A DNA stretch of 43,726 bases from an uncultured Bacteroidales bacterium. Lineage in GTDB: Bacteria; Bacteroidota; Bacteroidia; Bacteroidales; Bacteroidaceae. Position numbers and translations under genes: made by a program. This document shows positions 23,848 through 34,155 of the stretch, piece by piece (position 1 is the first letter of the stretch; each line of letters starts with the position of its first letter). Location: contig CADCAG010000024.1 of assembly GCA_902799355.1 (NCBI GenBank), positions 1-43,726 on the forward strand, read 5' to 3'. The notes beneath the pieces are model-generated. The model had not been told where the DNA came from. It saw only the letters and a program-made list of their open reading frames with translations, and ran no database searches.

Positions 23848-25905
23848 ATGAAGAAGCTTACCAAGATACATCTCATTATCACCCTACTCGCGCTGTTGGC
23901 AGTGACCAGTTGCAGCAACCGCCAGCAAAAGCTGCAGGCTTTCGCTGACACTGACGGCTACAACTATGCCGACTCAGTGGTTTCTGACATTGGTGATGCG
24001 CGTGACTATCCACGTCTGTTAGAGGTTACCGACAGCTTTGTGAACACGGGCGACCTGACACCAGTGAGGGCCATCTTCTATAAAACGATAGCATACAACC
24101 TGATGGGGCAGCACCGCAAATCGCTGCAGATGTACTATCAGCTGGCGATGATTGACGTGAAGACGCTGACCTCGCAGGCAGATGTGGAGTCATACATCTA
24201 TTCTTATAAGGACTATGTGAGAGTGTTGTGTGACATGAAGCGCTATGACCGTGCCCTGCGCGAGGCCTATTCCGCTGACCGCAAGTTGAGGAATGCGGGC
24301 TACGACTCGTTTATCAACCACCACGACATTGCACAAATCATTGGTGAGTGTCAGCTCTATCTGGGACAGGAGAAGGAGGCTGCCCGCAGCTATGAGAAGT
24401 CTCTGCAGGGTGTGCAGATGCGCCTGAATTCGTTCCATGACCCGTTGGACTATCGCGAGTGTCAGAAGACGATGAATGCCATTGCCAAGACCTATATCCA
24501 TACCAAACGATACAAAGAGGCCATTCCTTGGATTGAGCGTCAGGACTCACTATTCACTATTGCCGACAAGCACCCACAGCGTGATTCTGTATTCATTGAT
24601 GAGATGAAGGCTGACATCAACTACAGCAAGGCGTTGTTAGCACATGCCTTAGGACATCCTGTGGAAGCCGAGCGAGCCTTCGCCACCTATCAGTCGACCG
24701 CAGCGGCACAGAAATTGGGCAACATCATCAGCAGCAACGAATACCTGATGCTGACACATCGCTATGACGATGCCGTCCGCAACTACGCCAAGCTGGAGCA
24801 GTTCCTGAAGGAGAGCGGTTACAAGGCCGACCTTGAAGCCATCGGGCGTTATATCCTGCCCAAATACCGTGCGAACCTGTTAGCAGGCCATCGTGACTCA
24901 GCACTCTATGTTGCCAACCTCGTGGCAGAATACTACGACACGGCGCTGGTACGCCAGAAGGCCATTGACGCTGAACTGATATCTACCATCTATGATACCG
25001 AGGGTAAGGAGAGGCAGATTGCCGAACAGCGTGCCAAGTTGTCACAACAGCGCCTCATCTCTGGTGTCGTTGTCATGGTTATCATCTTAATCTTCTTCCA
25101 CATCTACTCCATGCAGCGCCGCAGGGCCTACCGTAAGCTCGATGCCACCAACCACGAACTCATGCTGGCCAACGAGCGTGCTGAAGAGTCGTCGCGCATG
25201 AAGACAAAGTTCATTCAGCAGATATCCCATGAGGTGCGCACACCGCTGAACGTGCTGTCAGGATTCAGTCAGGTGCTTGCCACACCCGATATAGAAATCG
25301 ACAATGTTGAGTTGAAGGACATCAGCAAGAAGATTGTAGAAAACAGCGAGCGCATCACCAAGCTGGTAGATAAGATGCTCGACCTGAGCATGATTAACAG
25401 CAATGCAGATATCGAGTGTACTGACACGGTGAGTCCTGCCAGTGTGGCACAGAAAGCCGTTGCAGAGAGTGGTATCGAGAAGGCTGCCCATCTGGACTTT
25501 GAGTTACAGATAGCCGACGAGGTCAAAGACATCCATATCAAGACCCACCAGAAATCGGCTGTCAAGGCTTTGACATTGCTCCTTGACAATGCCATCAAGT
25601 TCACGCACCCCTTGGCATTCAGAGGCCGTACTAAAAAGAACGCCAAAGAGCATGTGACGCTGACCATCAGCAGTACACAGCATGAGGCTATTTTCACCCT
25701 TGAGGATACAGGCATTGGCATTCCTGCTGAACAGGCCAAGAACATCTTCACTGAGTTTGTGCAGCTGGACGAATACTCCGACGGCACAGGTATCGGTCTG
25801 TCCATCGCGCGTTCGCTGGCACGACATATGAAAGGCGACATCATCCTCGACACCTCTTATACTGAAGGGGCACGATTTGTGATGTCGCTTCCTTTAGAAC
25901 AGTAG
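23848..25905 (+). CDS. TPR-containing sensor histidine kinase, orphan
   Basis: 685 residues. A lipoprotein-like signal (LLALLAVTSCSNRQQ, lipobox V-T-S-C) starts a long periplasmic helical region with tetratricopeptide-like repeats, up to about residue 400. One transmembrane helix follows (LISGVVVMVIILIFFHIYSM, about 402-421), then a short coiled coil and the kinase. The H box is FIQQISHEVRTPLN with H461, the N box LLLDNAIKFTHP with N581, G1 EDTGIGIP and G2 GTGIGLSIARS. No receiver or DNA-binding domain is fused, and no response regulator is adjacent. A real kinase should stay in the inner membrane, so if the cysteine is lipidated the protein would be held at both ends. It probably senses an envelope signal related to the metal exporter it is cotranscribed with. 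Confidence 0.88.
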   Translation: MKKLTKIHLIITLLALLAVTSCSNRQQKLQAFADTDGYNYADSVVSDIGDARDYPRLLEVTDSFVNTGDLTPVRAIFYKTIAYNLMGQHRKSLQMYYQLAMIDVKTLTSQADVESYIYSYKDYVRVLCDMKRYDRALREAYSADRKLRNAGYDSFINHHDIAQIIGECQLYLGQEKEAARSYEKSLQGVQMRLNSFHDPLDYRECQKTMNAIAKTYIHTKRYKEAIPWIERQDSLFTIADKHPQRDSVFIDEMKADINYSKALLAHALGHPVEAERAFATYQSTAAAQKLGNIISSNEYLMLTHRYDDAVRNYAKLEQFLKESGYKADLEAIGRYILPKYRANLLAGHRDSALYVANLVAEYYDTALVRQKAIDAELISTIYDTEGKERQIAEQRAKLSQQRLISGVVVMVIILIFFHIYSMQRRRAYRKLDATNHELMLANERAEESSRMKTKFIQQISHEVRTPLNVLSGFSQVLATPDIEIDNVELKDISKKIVENSERITKLVDKMLDLSMINSNADIECTDTVSPASVAQKAVAESGIEKAAHLDFELQIADEVKDIHIKTHQKSAVKALTLLLDNAIKFTHPLAFRGRTKKNAKEHVTLTISSTQHEAIFTLEDTGIGIPAEQAKNIFTEFVQLDEYSDGTGIGLSIARSLARHMKGDIILDTSYTEGARFVMSLPLEQ

Positions 25906-25915
25906 CCCTATACCT

Positions 25916-27184
25916 TTAGTCACTCACAGCAGAGAAAAGGATCTCGCCTAACGTGGGATGGATATGTACCATGTCACGCAACTGGCTAATGGTCGTATCA
26001 CGACACATCAGGACACTGACCTCCTGCACGATGTCGGCAGCATGGGCACCAAAGGCATGGCACCCCAACAAGCGGCCATCATCAGCAGAGAACAGTTTGA
26101 GCATTCCTTCTGTCTCGTCCATAGCGAGGGCTTTGCCGTTAGCACGCCAGAAGGCCTTGCGACACTCGTAGGAGATGCCATCGGCTTTCAGTTGGTCTTC
26201 CGTAGGACCCACACAGGCGGCCTCAGGGTCAGTGAAGATAGCAGCAGGCATGACGTCAAAACGGATGGCATCCTGTTTACCGATGATCTGGTTCACGGCA
26301 TGAACGGCCTGCATCTCAGCAGCATGTGCCAACATCTGACGGCCATTCACGTCACCAATGGCGTAGATGTCAGCGGAAGATTGCAACGCCACACTTTGAC
26401 CATCGGTCAAAGAGCCGCTGACCACACGGAAATGGTCGTCGACGGGGATGGCGCCATTCTTTTCTAACGTAATGCCAAGCGTCTCAAGACCTAGGCCTTC
26501 GGTACGTGGCTTACGGCCCGTTGCCATCAGGATGACGTCACCATCGAGGTCGGCAATATTCTCCACAGCCGTCTTCATCTTGAAAGTGACACCTTTCTTT
26601 TCCAACTGCTTACGAAGACGTTTGGCAATGTCGCTGTCGAGAGCTGGCAGACATTCCTTCAGATACTCGATGACTGTCACCTCTGAACCAAAACGGTTGA
26701 AGACGCTGGCAAACTCCATGCCGATGACACCAGCACCAATGATGCAGAGCTTCTTGGGGAGCGTCTCGAGTTGTAGCAATCCTGTACTATCCACAACACG
26801 AGGGTCGTCAAGTCCCTTGATGGGTAGCCACTTGGTTTCTGAGCCCGTAGCAATGATTATGGGAGTCTGCCCCACCTTCTCCAATGGGAGGGAAGAACTG
26901 CCGAAGGCGACATGCTCGCGTAGCAAAGTGATGTTGGGATGCGAAAGGAGAGTCTCAACGCCTTGGCGCAGTTGAGCAACAACGGTTGACATACGCTCAC
27001 GAGCCTCTGCGAAAGAAGCACTATGCACATAGGTCTTGGTGGGTATGCACCCCACATTGAGGCAGGTGCCGCCCACGTCTGCACCTTCGAAGACAATAAC
27101 CTTCAGTCCTTGCTTGGCAGCATATTCAGCGGCGCGGTAACCACCAGGTCCCGCACCGATGACAATCAAATCACACTCTTTCAT
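25916..27184 (-). CDS. lpdA: Dihydrolipoyl dehydrogenase (L protein of glycine cleavage)
   Basis: 422 residues. It reoxidises the dihydrolipoyl arm of GcvH with NAD+. The FAD site is VIGAGPGGYRAAEYAA, the redox disulfide GGTCLNVGCIPTK (C41, C46) and the NAD site CIIGAGVIGMEFASV. The ATG/GD motif ADIYAIGDV and the interface His-Glu pair in HIHPTLGE (near residues 409 and 414) are present. All catalytic residues are there. The enzyme is about 40-50 residues shorter than E. coli Lpd (474), with loops around residues 55-100 trimmed. As the last gene of the glycine cleavage operon it begins 2 bp after gcvPB. It converges with the histidine kinase with only 10 bp between stops and no visible terminator. 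Confidence 0.95.
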   Translation of the reverse strand: MKECDLIVIGAGPGGYRAAEYAAKQGLKVIVFEGADVGGTCLNVGCIPTKTYVHSASFAEARERMSTVVAQLRQGVETLLSHPNITLLREHVAFGSSSLPLEKVGQTPIIIATGSETKWLPIKGLDDPRVVDSTGLLQLETLPKKLCIIGAGVIGMEFASVFNRFGSEVTVIEYLKECLPALDSDIAKRLRKQLEKKGVTFKMKTAVENIADLDGDVILMATGRKPRTEGLGLETLGITLEKNGAIPVDDHFRVVSGSLTDGQSVALQSSADIYAIGDVNGRQMLAHAAEMQAVHAVNQIIGKQDAIRFDVMPAAIFTDPEAACVGPTEDQLKADGISYECRKAFWRANGKALAMDETEGMLKLFSADDGRLLGCHAFGAHAADIVQEVSVLMCRDTTISQLRDMVHIHPTLGEILFSAVSD

Positions 27185-27186
27185 TT

Positions 27187-28596
27187 TTACATTATCTCAT
27201 TCTTCAATTGGCGGAACGTCACAATAGGATGCTTGGCAGCAAGCACATCATCGACACGTCCGATGGGCGTGGTGTGTGGAGCCGTCTTCACCAATTCAGG
27301 ATCGTTCTTCGCCTCCTCGGCAATCTGGCGCATCACCTGGATAAAGCCATCGAGCGTCTCTTTCGATTCATTCTCTGTAGGTTCTATCATCAGTGATTCG
27401 TGGAAAAGCAACGGGAAGTAGATGGTGGGGGCATGATAGCCGTAATCCAACAGACGCTTGGCGACATCCATGGTGGTGACACCCGTAGACTTGTCCTTTA
27501 ATCCGTCAAAGACAAACTCATGACAGCAGAGGGTATCGATAGGCAGCTCATAGACATCCCTCAGCGACTCCTTAATATAATTGGCATTGAGTACGGCCAA
27601 CGGGCCTACCTCTTTTATATGTTCACGACCCAGCGAGAGGATGTAAGCATAGGCACGCATCATGACGCCATAGTTGCCGAAATAGGGAGATACGAAGGGG
27701 AAAAACTCCTGCAAGCCTTCACGGACACCCACTGGGCCAGCACCAGGGCCACCACCGCCATGAGGCGTAGAGAAGGTCTTGTGCAGGTTGATATGCATTA
27801 CGTCGAATCCCATATCACCAGGGCGACAGGCGCCGAGCATCGGGTTCAGATTAGCACCGTCATAGTACATCAGACCACCTGCATCATGCACCATCTTGGC
27901 TATCTCTGGGATGTGGGTCTCAAAGAGGCCAAGGGTATTCGGATTGGTCATCATCATGGCAGAGATATTGGGGCCCTCAAGAGATACTAGACGCTCTAGG
28001 TCTTCTAGATCGACTAGACCTTCAGAGGTCGACTTCACCTCGATGATTTCCAAGCCACAGACAGCAGCCGAGGCAGGATTAGTGCCATGGGCGCTGTCAG
28101 GTACGATAACCTTTTTCCTATCGAAATCGCCACGCGAACGATGATAGTTATCAATAGTCATCAGGCCAGTCAACTCTCCATGAGCACCAGCATAGGGTTT
28201 AAAGGTGAAATGAGCCAACCCCGTCAGTTCGCAAAGCGACTGTTCCAAGAGTGTCACCAGCGCCAAGGCGCCTTTGGCGGTGCCTGCAGGCTGCGACGGA
28301 TGCAGATTCTGGAACTGTGGCAGGGCAGCCATCTCCTCATTGATCTTAGGATTATACTTCATCGTACAAGAGCCCAGGGGATAGAAGCCCGTATCCACCC
28401 CGAAGTTATTGTTCGACAGGTTGGTATAGTGGCGCACCACTGTCAACTCGTCACACTCAGGCAATGCAACATCCTCTGCACGACACATGGATGCAGGTAT
28501 CTCGTAATTGCCATAGTTGTTCTTAGGCAGACTGTAGCCTTTGCGTCCCTCCTTGGAGAGCTCGAAAATCAGGTTTCCATATAATCTATTAGTCAT
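27187..28596 (-). CDS. gcvPB: Glycine dehydrogenase (decarboxylating) subunit 2
   Basis: 469 residues. This is the PLP-carrying half of the P protein, which decarboxylates glycine and passes the aminomethyl group to lipoyl-GcvH. The PLP lysine is in [17 protein letters not shown] (K273). [12 protein letters not shown] and [13 protein letters not shown] line the active site. The split form (A and B subunits) replaces the roughly 950-residue single chain of E. coli. Its start overlaps the gcvPA stop by 4 bp (ATGA), so the two subunits are made in equal amounts. A run of four CTA leucine codons spaced 9 bp apart is seen at 27987-28017. Confidence 0.96.
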   Translation of the reverse strand: MTNRLYGNLIFELSKEGRKGYSLPKNNYGNYEIPASMCRAEDVALPECDELTVVRHYTNLSNNNFGVDTGFYPLGSCTMKYNPKINEEMAALPQFQNLHPSQPAGTAKGALALVTLLEQSLCELTGLAHFTFKPYAGAHGELTGLMTIDNYHRSRGDFDRKKVIVPDSAHGTNPASAAVCGLEIIEVKSTSEGLVDLEDLERLVSLEGPNISAMMMTNPNTLGLFETHIPEIAKMVHDAGGLMYYDGANLNPMLGACRPGDMGFDVMHINLHKTFSTPHGGGGPGAGPVGVREGLQEFFPFVSPYFGNYGVMMRAYAYILSLGREHIKEVGPLAVLNANYIKESLRDVYELPIDTLCCHEFVFDGLKDKSTGVTTMDVAKRLLDYGYHAPTIYFPLLFHESLMIEPTENESKETLDGFIQVMRQIAEEAKNDPELVKTAPHTTPIGRVDDVLAAKHPIVTFRQLKNEIM

Positions 28597-29903
28597 AAGG
28601 CAGCAATCTTTACGAGGTTATCAATTTCTTCTTTCGTACGCTTCTCTGTAACGGCAAATAGCAGACCATCCTCCAGTTTGACAAGCAAGAAGCCGGCCTC
28701 CACAAAACGCTGATAGAGAGTATCTACATCGCCATCATACTTCACATAGAACTCATTGAAGAACGGCTGGTCGAATACCAAGTGGAAACGTCCTGTCTTG
28801 TTCAGCTCATCCCAGAGATAATGGGCACCAGCATAAGAGAGCTGGGCAGCCTCCTTGAGTCCTTGCTTACCCATCAACGAAAGATAGATGGTTACAAAGA
28901 GTGCCATCAGCGACTGATTAGAGCAGATGTTTGACGTGGCCTTCTGGCGACGGATATGCTGCTCGCGAGCCTGTAGTGTCAACACAAAAGCACGCTGGTC
29001 ACGATTGTCCTTGGTCATACCAACGATACGTCCTGGCATCTTACGGATCAATTTCTCTGTGCAGCACATATAGCCCACATAAGGCCCACCAAACTGCATA
29101 GGGATACCCAATGACTGGCCATCGCCCACAGCAATGTCGGCACCCCACTCGCCAGGAGTCTTCAACACAGCGAGATCGGCAGCAACACAATCCATCACGA
29201 AGAGGGCTTTCTGCTCATGACAAGCATCGGCAAAGCCCATAAAGTCTTCAACGATACCATACACGTTAGGCTGTTGCACTATCGCCCCAGCTACGCCACC
29301 TTCAGCAAGTGAAGTCTTCAGGCTGTCCAGATCAGTAACGCCATTCTTCAGGGGGATGGTCTCGAGTTCGATACCCTGATGCAGGGCATAGGTATCGAGT
29401 ACCTCGCGGGTCTTAGGATTCAGACCTGCAGACACCAATACCTTATTCTGTTTCTTACCTGCAGCAACAGCCATCATCATGGCCTCAGCAGTAGCGGTAG
29501 TACCATCGTACATCGAGGCATTAGCGATGTCCATCCCTGTCAGTTCGGCCATCATGCTCTGGTACTCAAAGATATAGTGAAGCGTGCCCTGCGAGATTTC
29601 AGCCTGATAAGGGGTGTAAGACGTCAGGAACTCAGAACGCTGCAGCAATTGAGGAATGACAGAGGGGGTGTAGTGGTCATAGACGCCCATACCTGCAAAG
29701 CATGTCAGTTGCTGGTTCATAGAGCCGAGCTTCTCGAATAGCTGACGCACCTCCATCTCGCTCATCTCCGAAGGCAACTGATAGTCACCCTTGAAGCGGA
29801 TGCTGTCGGGAATCTGAGAATAAAGGGCATCGACGGAATCGATGCCTACTCTATCAAGCATTGCTTGTAGGTCGGCATCGGTATGCGGGAAATACTTGTA
29901 CAT
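28593..29903 (-). CDS. gcvPA: Glycine dehydrogenase (decarboxylating) subunit 1
   Basis: 436 residues. This is the non-PLP half of the split P protein and pairs with GcvPB. It begins [19 protein letters not shown] and keeps the family blocks [50 protein letters not shown] and [22 protein letters not shown] marks the C-terminal third. Size is normal (about 440). It follows gcvH by 27 bp of AT-rich DNA made of short TTAAAAATTA words, and overlaps gcvPB by 4 bp. Confidence 0.96.
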   Translation of the reverse strand: MYKYFPHTDADLQAMLDRVGIDSVDALYSQIPDSIRFKGDYQLPSEMSEMEVRQLFEKLGSMNQQLTCFAGMGVYDHYTPSVIPQLLQRSEFLTSYTPYQAEISQGTLHYIFEYQSMMAELTGMDIANASMYDGTTATAEAMMMAVAAGKKQNKVLVSAGLNPKTREVLDTYALHQGIELETIPLKNGVTDLDSLKTSLAEGGVAGAIVQQPNVYGIVEDFMGFADACHEQKALFVMDCVAADLAVLKTPGEWGADIAVGDGQSLGIPMQFGGPYVGYMCCTEKLIRKMPGRIVGMTKDNRDQRAFVLTLQAREQHIRRQKATSNICSNQSLMALFVTIYLSLMGKQGLKEAAQLSYAGAHYLWDELNKTGRFHLVFDQPFFNEFYVKYDGDVDTLYQRFVEAGFLLVKLEDGLLFAVTEKRTKEEIDNLVKIAAL

Positions 29904-29930
29904 TAAAAATTAAAGATTTAAAATTAAAAA

Positions 29931-30311
29931 TTACTTCTCGCAGAAAGCAGCGTAGGCCTTGGCATCCATGAGGTTGTCCAGCTCCGACTTGTCCGACATC
30001 TCTACCTTAATGATCCAGTTAGCATAGGCATCACTGTTGATGAGTTCCGGCTGGTCTTCCAATGCCTCGTTGACTTCAACGACAACACCCGTAACTGGAG
30101 CGATGAGGTCACTGGCGGCCTTCACACTCTCTACGGCACCAAACTCTTCACCTGCCGCTACTTCGTCATCTACTTCCGGCATGTCGACATACACCACATT
30201 GCCCAAAGCGTGCTGAGCATAGTCAGAAATGCCGATGAAACCGATGTTACCTTCTACTCGTACATACTCGTGTGACTCACTGTAGTAGAGTCCTTCCATT
30301 ACTTTAGCCAT
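29931..30311 (-). CDS. gcvH: Glycine cleavage system H protein
   Basis: 126 residues. It is the small lipoylated shuttle that carries the aminomethyl intermediate between P, T and L proteins. The lipoyl lysine is K64 in AVESVKAASDL, and the N-terminal YSESHEYVRVEG and ISDYAQHALGNVVYVDMP are typical. Length is standard. It lies 5 bp after gcvT, and the lipoate ligase in the same operon is the likely enzyme that modifies K64. Confidence 0.97.
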   Translation of the reverse strand: MAKVMEGLYYSESHEYVRVEGNIGFIGISDYAQHALGNVVYVDMPEVDDEVAAGEEFGAVESVKAASDLIAPVTGVVVEVNEALEDQPELINSDAYANWIIKVEMSDKSELDNLMDAKAYAAFCEK

Positions 30312-30316
30312 AGTAT

Positions 30317-31423
30317 TTATTTTTTATAGTTTTTGTTATAGAATTGTTTCTTCACCACTTTGCCTGCAAACACCTTCTTGCGGATTTGTATCTCCACCTC
30401 GGTATCCAGCTTAGCATACTGTGCATCTACCAAAGCCATACACACACTCTTGTCAGTAGACAGCGTGTGATAGCCCGTAGTTACCTCACCAATGGGTGCT
30501 CCCTCCTTATTCAAAACAGTATATCCATGACGGGGAATGGCCTTATCGAAGAGTTCTATTCCTACCAGTTTCTTGGCAGGGCCCTCCGTCTTCTGCTTCA
30601 GCAGTGCTTCGCGACCAATGAACTCAGGTTTGTCGAACTTGACGAAGAGAGAAAGGCCAGCCATCACGGGTGTGATATCCTGCGACAACTCGTCACCATA
30701 GAGTGGCAAGCCCACCTCAAAGCGTAACGTGTCGCGGCATCCCAGTCCACAAGGCTGTACACCAGCAGCTATCAGCTTATCCCAACACTCGCGAATATAA
30801 TCATGAGAAGCATAGATCTCAAAACCGTCCTCGCCAGTATAGCCTGTACGGGAGATGATAACCTCACCTATCTGCTTACAGGTATAGAAAGTCAGTTCGG
30901 CACAAGCCAGTCCCAGCACCGTCTCCACGATATGCTCTGACTCTGGTCCCTGTACAGCAATCTGTCCGTAGAAATCAGAGCGATTCTGCAGGTCAATATC
31001 AAAACCGGCAGCATGCTGTTGCATCCACGCCCAATCCTTATCAATATTGGAGGCATTGATGACGAGGAAGAAGTCGTTGTCGCCCATCTTATAGACCAGC
31101 AGGTCATCGACAGTGCCACCATCCTCATAGCACATCATGCCATAGTAGATCTTTCCTACGGGAGCATTGGCAATATCGTTGGTGAAGATATGCTGCACAT
31201 AGCATTCAGCATCCTTGCCACGAACCGTCACTTCGCCCATGTGACTGACATCAAACAATCCCACCTTCTCACGTACTGCCATGTGTTCTGGCGCAATACC
31301 TGCATACTGGATGGGCATGATGAAACCACCAAAGGGCGACATCAGTGCTCCTAATGCGACATGCTTGTCATACAGACAGGTCTGTTTGTCTTTCTGTTCT
31401 GTTTCTTCTTGATTAATTGCCAT
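30317..31423 (-). CDS. gcvT: Glycine cleavage system T protein (aminomethyltransferase)
   Basis: 368 residues. It transfers the methylene unit from lipoyl-GcvH to tetrahydrofolate and releases ammonia. Family blocks are FDVSHMGEVTVRGKDA, the folate-site sequence SRTGYTGEDGFEIYA, CGLGCRDTLRFEVGLPLYG and GEVTTGYHTLS. The N-terminus MAINQEETEQKDKQ adds a short polar stretch before the usual start (TCLYDKHVALGA), a small oddity. It follows the lipoate ligase by 15 bp and precedes gcvH by 5 bp. Confidence 0.96.
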   Translation of the reverse strand: MAINQEETEQKDKQTCLYDKHVALGALMSPFGGFIMPIQYAGIAPEHMAVREKVGLFDVSHMGEVTVRGKDAECYVQHIFTNDIANAPVGKIYYGMMCYEDGGTVDDLLVYKMGDNDFFLVINASNIDKDWAWMQQHAAGFDIDLQNRSDFYGQIAVQGPESEHIVETVLGLACAELTFYTCKQIGEVIISRTGYTGEDGFEIYASHDYIRECWDKLIAAGVQPCGLGCRDTLRFEVGLPLYGDELSQDITPVMAGLSLFVKFDKPEFIGREALLKQKTEGPAKKLVGIELFDKAIPRHGYTVLNKEGAPIGEVTTGYHTLSTDKSVCMALVDAQYAKLDTEVEIQIRKKVFAGKVVKKQFYNKNYKK

Positions 31424-31438
31424 ATTGAATCATTGCTT

Positions 31439-32125
31439 TTAGTAATATTGTTCTTCTATCTTTTCTATCTGTGCCACCTCATCAGCTGTCAGCATACGCT
31501 CGCTGTCACACAAGGTACGGATGATGAGTGCTTTTACCTCATCAAGAGTCAGCGAGGTATAGTCCTTCAGCAGAGTGATGCGTTGGCGCACGCTTTCCAC
31601 ACCGTTCTTCGCCAGTTTCTGCTGGGTGGGAGTGATGGCAAGAAGCATGTGTTCCATATTGGTATCATAAAGCATCGTGCTATGGACAATGCTCCCTGAG
31701 GGCATCTTCCTACAGGCCGTCCCACAAACCTTACGGTCGCCAATCATGATATCGTTATGACGAGTACCAGTAGCCTCAACGCCCATCTTTCTCAACACCA
31801 GCAGCACCATATTCACAAAACGGTTGAACGCAAAACCAACCTGCTCTTCCTTGGTGATGAACGACAGCATCAGATTATCACGGTCAGCATACACACAGCC
31901 TCCCCCACTTTTTCTTTGGAACAACTGGATGCCATGCGCCTGACAATATTCTATGTTCACCTCATTCTCAACCACTTGGTTGCGACCATAGATCACGCTG
32001 GGCTCCACCTGCCATAGGAAGAAAGCATCGTCAGCCAGCTGCTGACGAGCCACAAATTCCTCTGTGGCAAGATAGAACGACAGTCTTCTTGCAACAGCGG
32101 TTTCCGGTAGGATGATATTAATCAT
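31439..32125 (-). CDS. lplA: Lipoate-protein ligase A family (short form)
   Basis: 228 residues. It activates lipoate with ATP and attaches it to the lysine of lipoyl domains, here most likely GcvH. The catalytic motif is FQRKSGGGCVYAD (the family RRxSGGG box, with QRKSGGG here). GRNQVVENEVN and HNDIMIGDRKVCGTACRK fit the adenylate and lysine-binding region. The C-terminal accessory domain of E. coli LplA (about 100 residues) is absent, as in small Lpl-type ligases, so a separate partner or none may be used. As first gene of the glycine cleavage operon it sits just behind the promoter at 32159-32166. Confidence 0.88.
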   Translation of the reverse strand: MINIILPETAVARRLSFYLATEEFVARQQLADDAFFLWQVEPSVIYGRNQVVENEVNIEYCQAHGIQLFQRKSGGGCVYADRDNLMLSFITKEEQVGFAFNRFVNMVLLVLRKMGVEATGTRHNDIMIGDRKVCGTACRKMPSGSIVHSTMLYDTNMEHMLLAITPTQQKLAKNGVESVRQRITLLKDYTSLTLDEVKALIIRTLCDSERMLTADEVAQIEKIEEQYY

Positions 32126-32158
32126 AGAACGTTATAGGTCAGTAGCTGAATGTTTGTG

Positions 32159-32190
32159 CAAATATATGAAGTTTTTATGTAATCTGCAAG
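32159..32190 (-). promoter_or_regulatory. Promoter of the lipoate ligase-glycine cleavage operon
   Basis: On the minus strand CTTG (32187-32190), 20 bp, TATATTTG (32159-32166), 34 bp upstream of the first start. The leader is too short for a glycine riboswitch, and none is seen. Confidence 0.6.
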
Positions 32191-32205
32191 AATTTTTGAT
32201 TTTAT

Positions 32206-32236
32206 TTTGATATTTCCTCGAATTACACTATCTTTG
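32206..32236 (+). promoter_or_regulatory. Promoter of the dxs-trkA-trkH operon
   Basis: TTTG (32206-32209), 19 bp, TATCTTTG (32229-32236): a full match, 27 bp upstream of the dxs start. It is back to back with the glycine cleavage promoter. Confidence 0.8.
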
Positions 32237-32262
32237 CATCTGAAAAAGAAGTATATACTATT

Positions 32263-34155
32263 TTGGAAACACAGAATAATGGGCTTTTAGCCCAAATACA
32301 ATATCCTGCCGACCTGCGCAAGTTAAGTGTTGACCAGTTGCCAGAGGTGTGCAAGGAACTCCGCGAGGACATCGTGAAGGAGCTCTCTGTAAATCCTGGA
32401 CATCTGGCATCCAGTTTAGGTGTGGCAGAGATTACGGTAGCCTTGCACTATGTGTACGACACCCCAGAAGACCGTATTGTCTGGGATGTGGGTCACCAAG
32501 CCTATGGTCATAAGATATTGACAGGACGTCGCGAACAGTTCTGTACCAACCGTAAGTTGGGTGGTATCCGTCCGTTCCCCTCTCCTCTTGAAAGTGAATA
32601 CGACACCTTTGCCTGCGGACATGCATCGAACAGCATCTCTGCAGCATTAGGTATGGCCGTTGCAGCAGAACTGGAGAAGCAAGAAGGACGTCATGTGGTA
32701 GCAGTCATTGGCGACGGTGCGCTGAGTGGCGGTCTGGCTTTTGAAGGACTGAACAACGTATCGTCGAGTCCTAACGACCTGCTGATCATCCTGAACGACA
32801 ACGACATGTCAATAGACCGCAGTGTGGGTGGCATGCAGAAGTATCTGCTGGGACTGAACACGCACAGAACCTATAATGCCATCAAGTTCAAGACCACACG
32901 ATGGTTGTATAGCAAGGGTCTGATGAATGATGACAGAAAGAAGGGCATCCAACGCCTTTCTAACGCCATCAAGAGTGCTATTGCCCACCAGCAGAACATC
33001 TTCGACGGCATGAACATCCGTTACTTTGGTCCGTTCGATGGTCACGATGTCAAAGAGCTGGTGCGCATACTCAGAGCGCTCAAGGACATGAAAGGTCCTA
33101 AGCTGTTGCACCTGCACACGCAGAAGGGCCACGGCTATGCACCTGCCGAAAAGGATGTAACGACATGGCATGCTCCTGGTAAGTTCAACCCTGACACTGG
33201 CGAGCGTATCGTTGATGATGACCCGACAAAGCCACAGAAGTACCAGGATGTGTTTGGCCACACGCTATTGGAGCTGGCACAACAGAATCCGAAAATTGTG
33301 GGTGTCACACCTGCTATGCCCAGCGGCTGCTCGATGAATATCATGATGGCGGAGATGCCCGAAAGAACCTTCGACGTAGGAATTGCCGAAGGACATGCTG
33401 TCACCTTCTCAGGCGGTATGGCTAAAGACGGACTGCTCCCCTTCTGCAATATCTACAGTGCTTTTGCCCAGAGAGCCTACGACAACATCATCCACGATGT
33501 GGCACTGCTGAACCTGAACGTGGTATTCTGCTTTGACCGTTCCGGACTGGTAGGAGAAGATGGGCCTACACACCATGGTGCCTTTGACTTGGCAGCACTG
33601 AGACCCGTGCCAAATCTGACGATCTGTTCACCCATGGACGAGCACGAATTGCGCCGTCTGATGTATACAGCACAACTACCCAACAAGGGCCCGTTTGTCA
33701 TCCGTTATCCACGAGGTGGTGGTGAGTTGCAAGACTGGCGTTGCCCCTTCGAGGAAGTAAAAGTAGGCACTGGCCGCAAGCTGAAAGATGGTACCGATAT
33801 CGCTGTCTTGAGCATTGGCCCGATAGGCAATAACGTCACAAGGGCTATTGCCGAACTTGGTGACAGCGTCAGTGTCGCCCACTACGACATGCGATTCCTG
33901 AAGCCACTTGACGAGACTATCCTTGACGAGGTAGGTCGCAAGTTCAAGCATATCATTACCGTAGAGAACGGTGTGCGCAATGGTGGTATGGGCTCAGCCG
34001 TCATAGAATGGATGAACGACCACGGCTATACTCCAGTCGTCAAACGTTTGGGTCTGCCCGACAAGTTTGTTGAACACGGAGAAGTCAGGGAGCTGCAAGC
34101 CATTGTAGGCATCGACAAAGACGGTATTATCAAAGCAATACAAGAACTGACATGA
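32263..34155 (+). CDS. dxs: 1-deoxy-D-xylulose-5-phosphate synthase
   Basis: 630 residues. First enzyme of the MEP isoprenoid pathway; it joins pyruvate and glyceraldehyde 3-phosphate using thiamine diphosphate. Seen are [30 protein letters not shown], the ThDP site [16 protein letters not shown]...LNDNDMSI, the catalytic-glutamate segment [15 protein letters not shown] and [15 protein letters not shown]. The start is TTG at 32263: the promoter lies just upstream, no ATG or GTG exists in frame nearby, and the residues after it ([15 protein letters not shown]) are the normal N-terminus. It overlaps trkA by 4 bp. Confidence 0.97.
   Translation: METQNNGLLAQIQYPADLRKLSVDQLPEVCKELREDIVKELSVNPGHLASSLGVAEITVALHYVYDTPEDRIVWDVGHQAYGHKILTGRREQFCTNRKLGGIRPFPSPLESEYDTFACGHASNSISAALGMAVAAELEKQEGRHVVAVIGDGALSGGLAFEGLNNVSSSPNDLLIILNDNDMSIDRSVGGMQKYLLGLNTHRTYNAIKFKTTRWLYSKGLMNDDRKKGIQRLSNAIKSAIAHQQNIFDGMNIRYFGPFDGHDVKELVRILRALKDMKGPKLLHLHTQKGHGYAPAEKDVTTWHAPGKFNPDTGERIVDDDPTKPQKYQDVFGHTLLELAQQNPKIVGVTPAMPSGCSMNIMMAEMPERTFDVGIAEGHAVTFSGGMAKDGLLPFCNIYSAFAQRAYDNIIHDVALLNLNVVFCFDRSGLVGEDGPTHHGAFDLAALRPVPNLTICSPMDEHELRRLMYTAQLPNKGPFVIRYPRGGGELQDWRCPFEEVKVGTGRKLKDGTDIAVLSIGPIGNNVTRAIAELGDSVSVAHYDMRFLKPLDETILDEVGRKFKHIITVENGVRNGGMGSAVIEWMNDHGYTPVVKRLGLPDKFVEHGEVRELQAIVGIDKDGIIKAIQELT

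Noticed and set aside
32126-32262. Glycine riboswitch before the glycine cleavage operon
   Set aside because: The leader from the promoter to the first start is only about 30 bases, too short for the aptamer.
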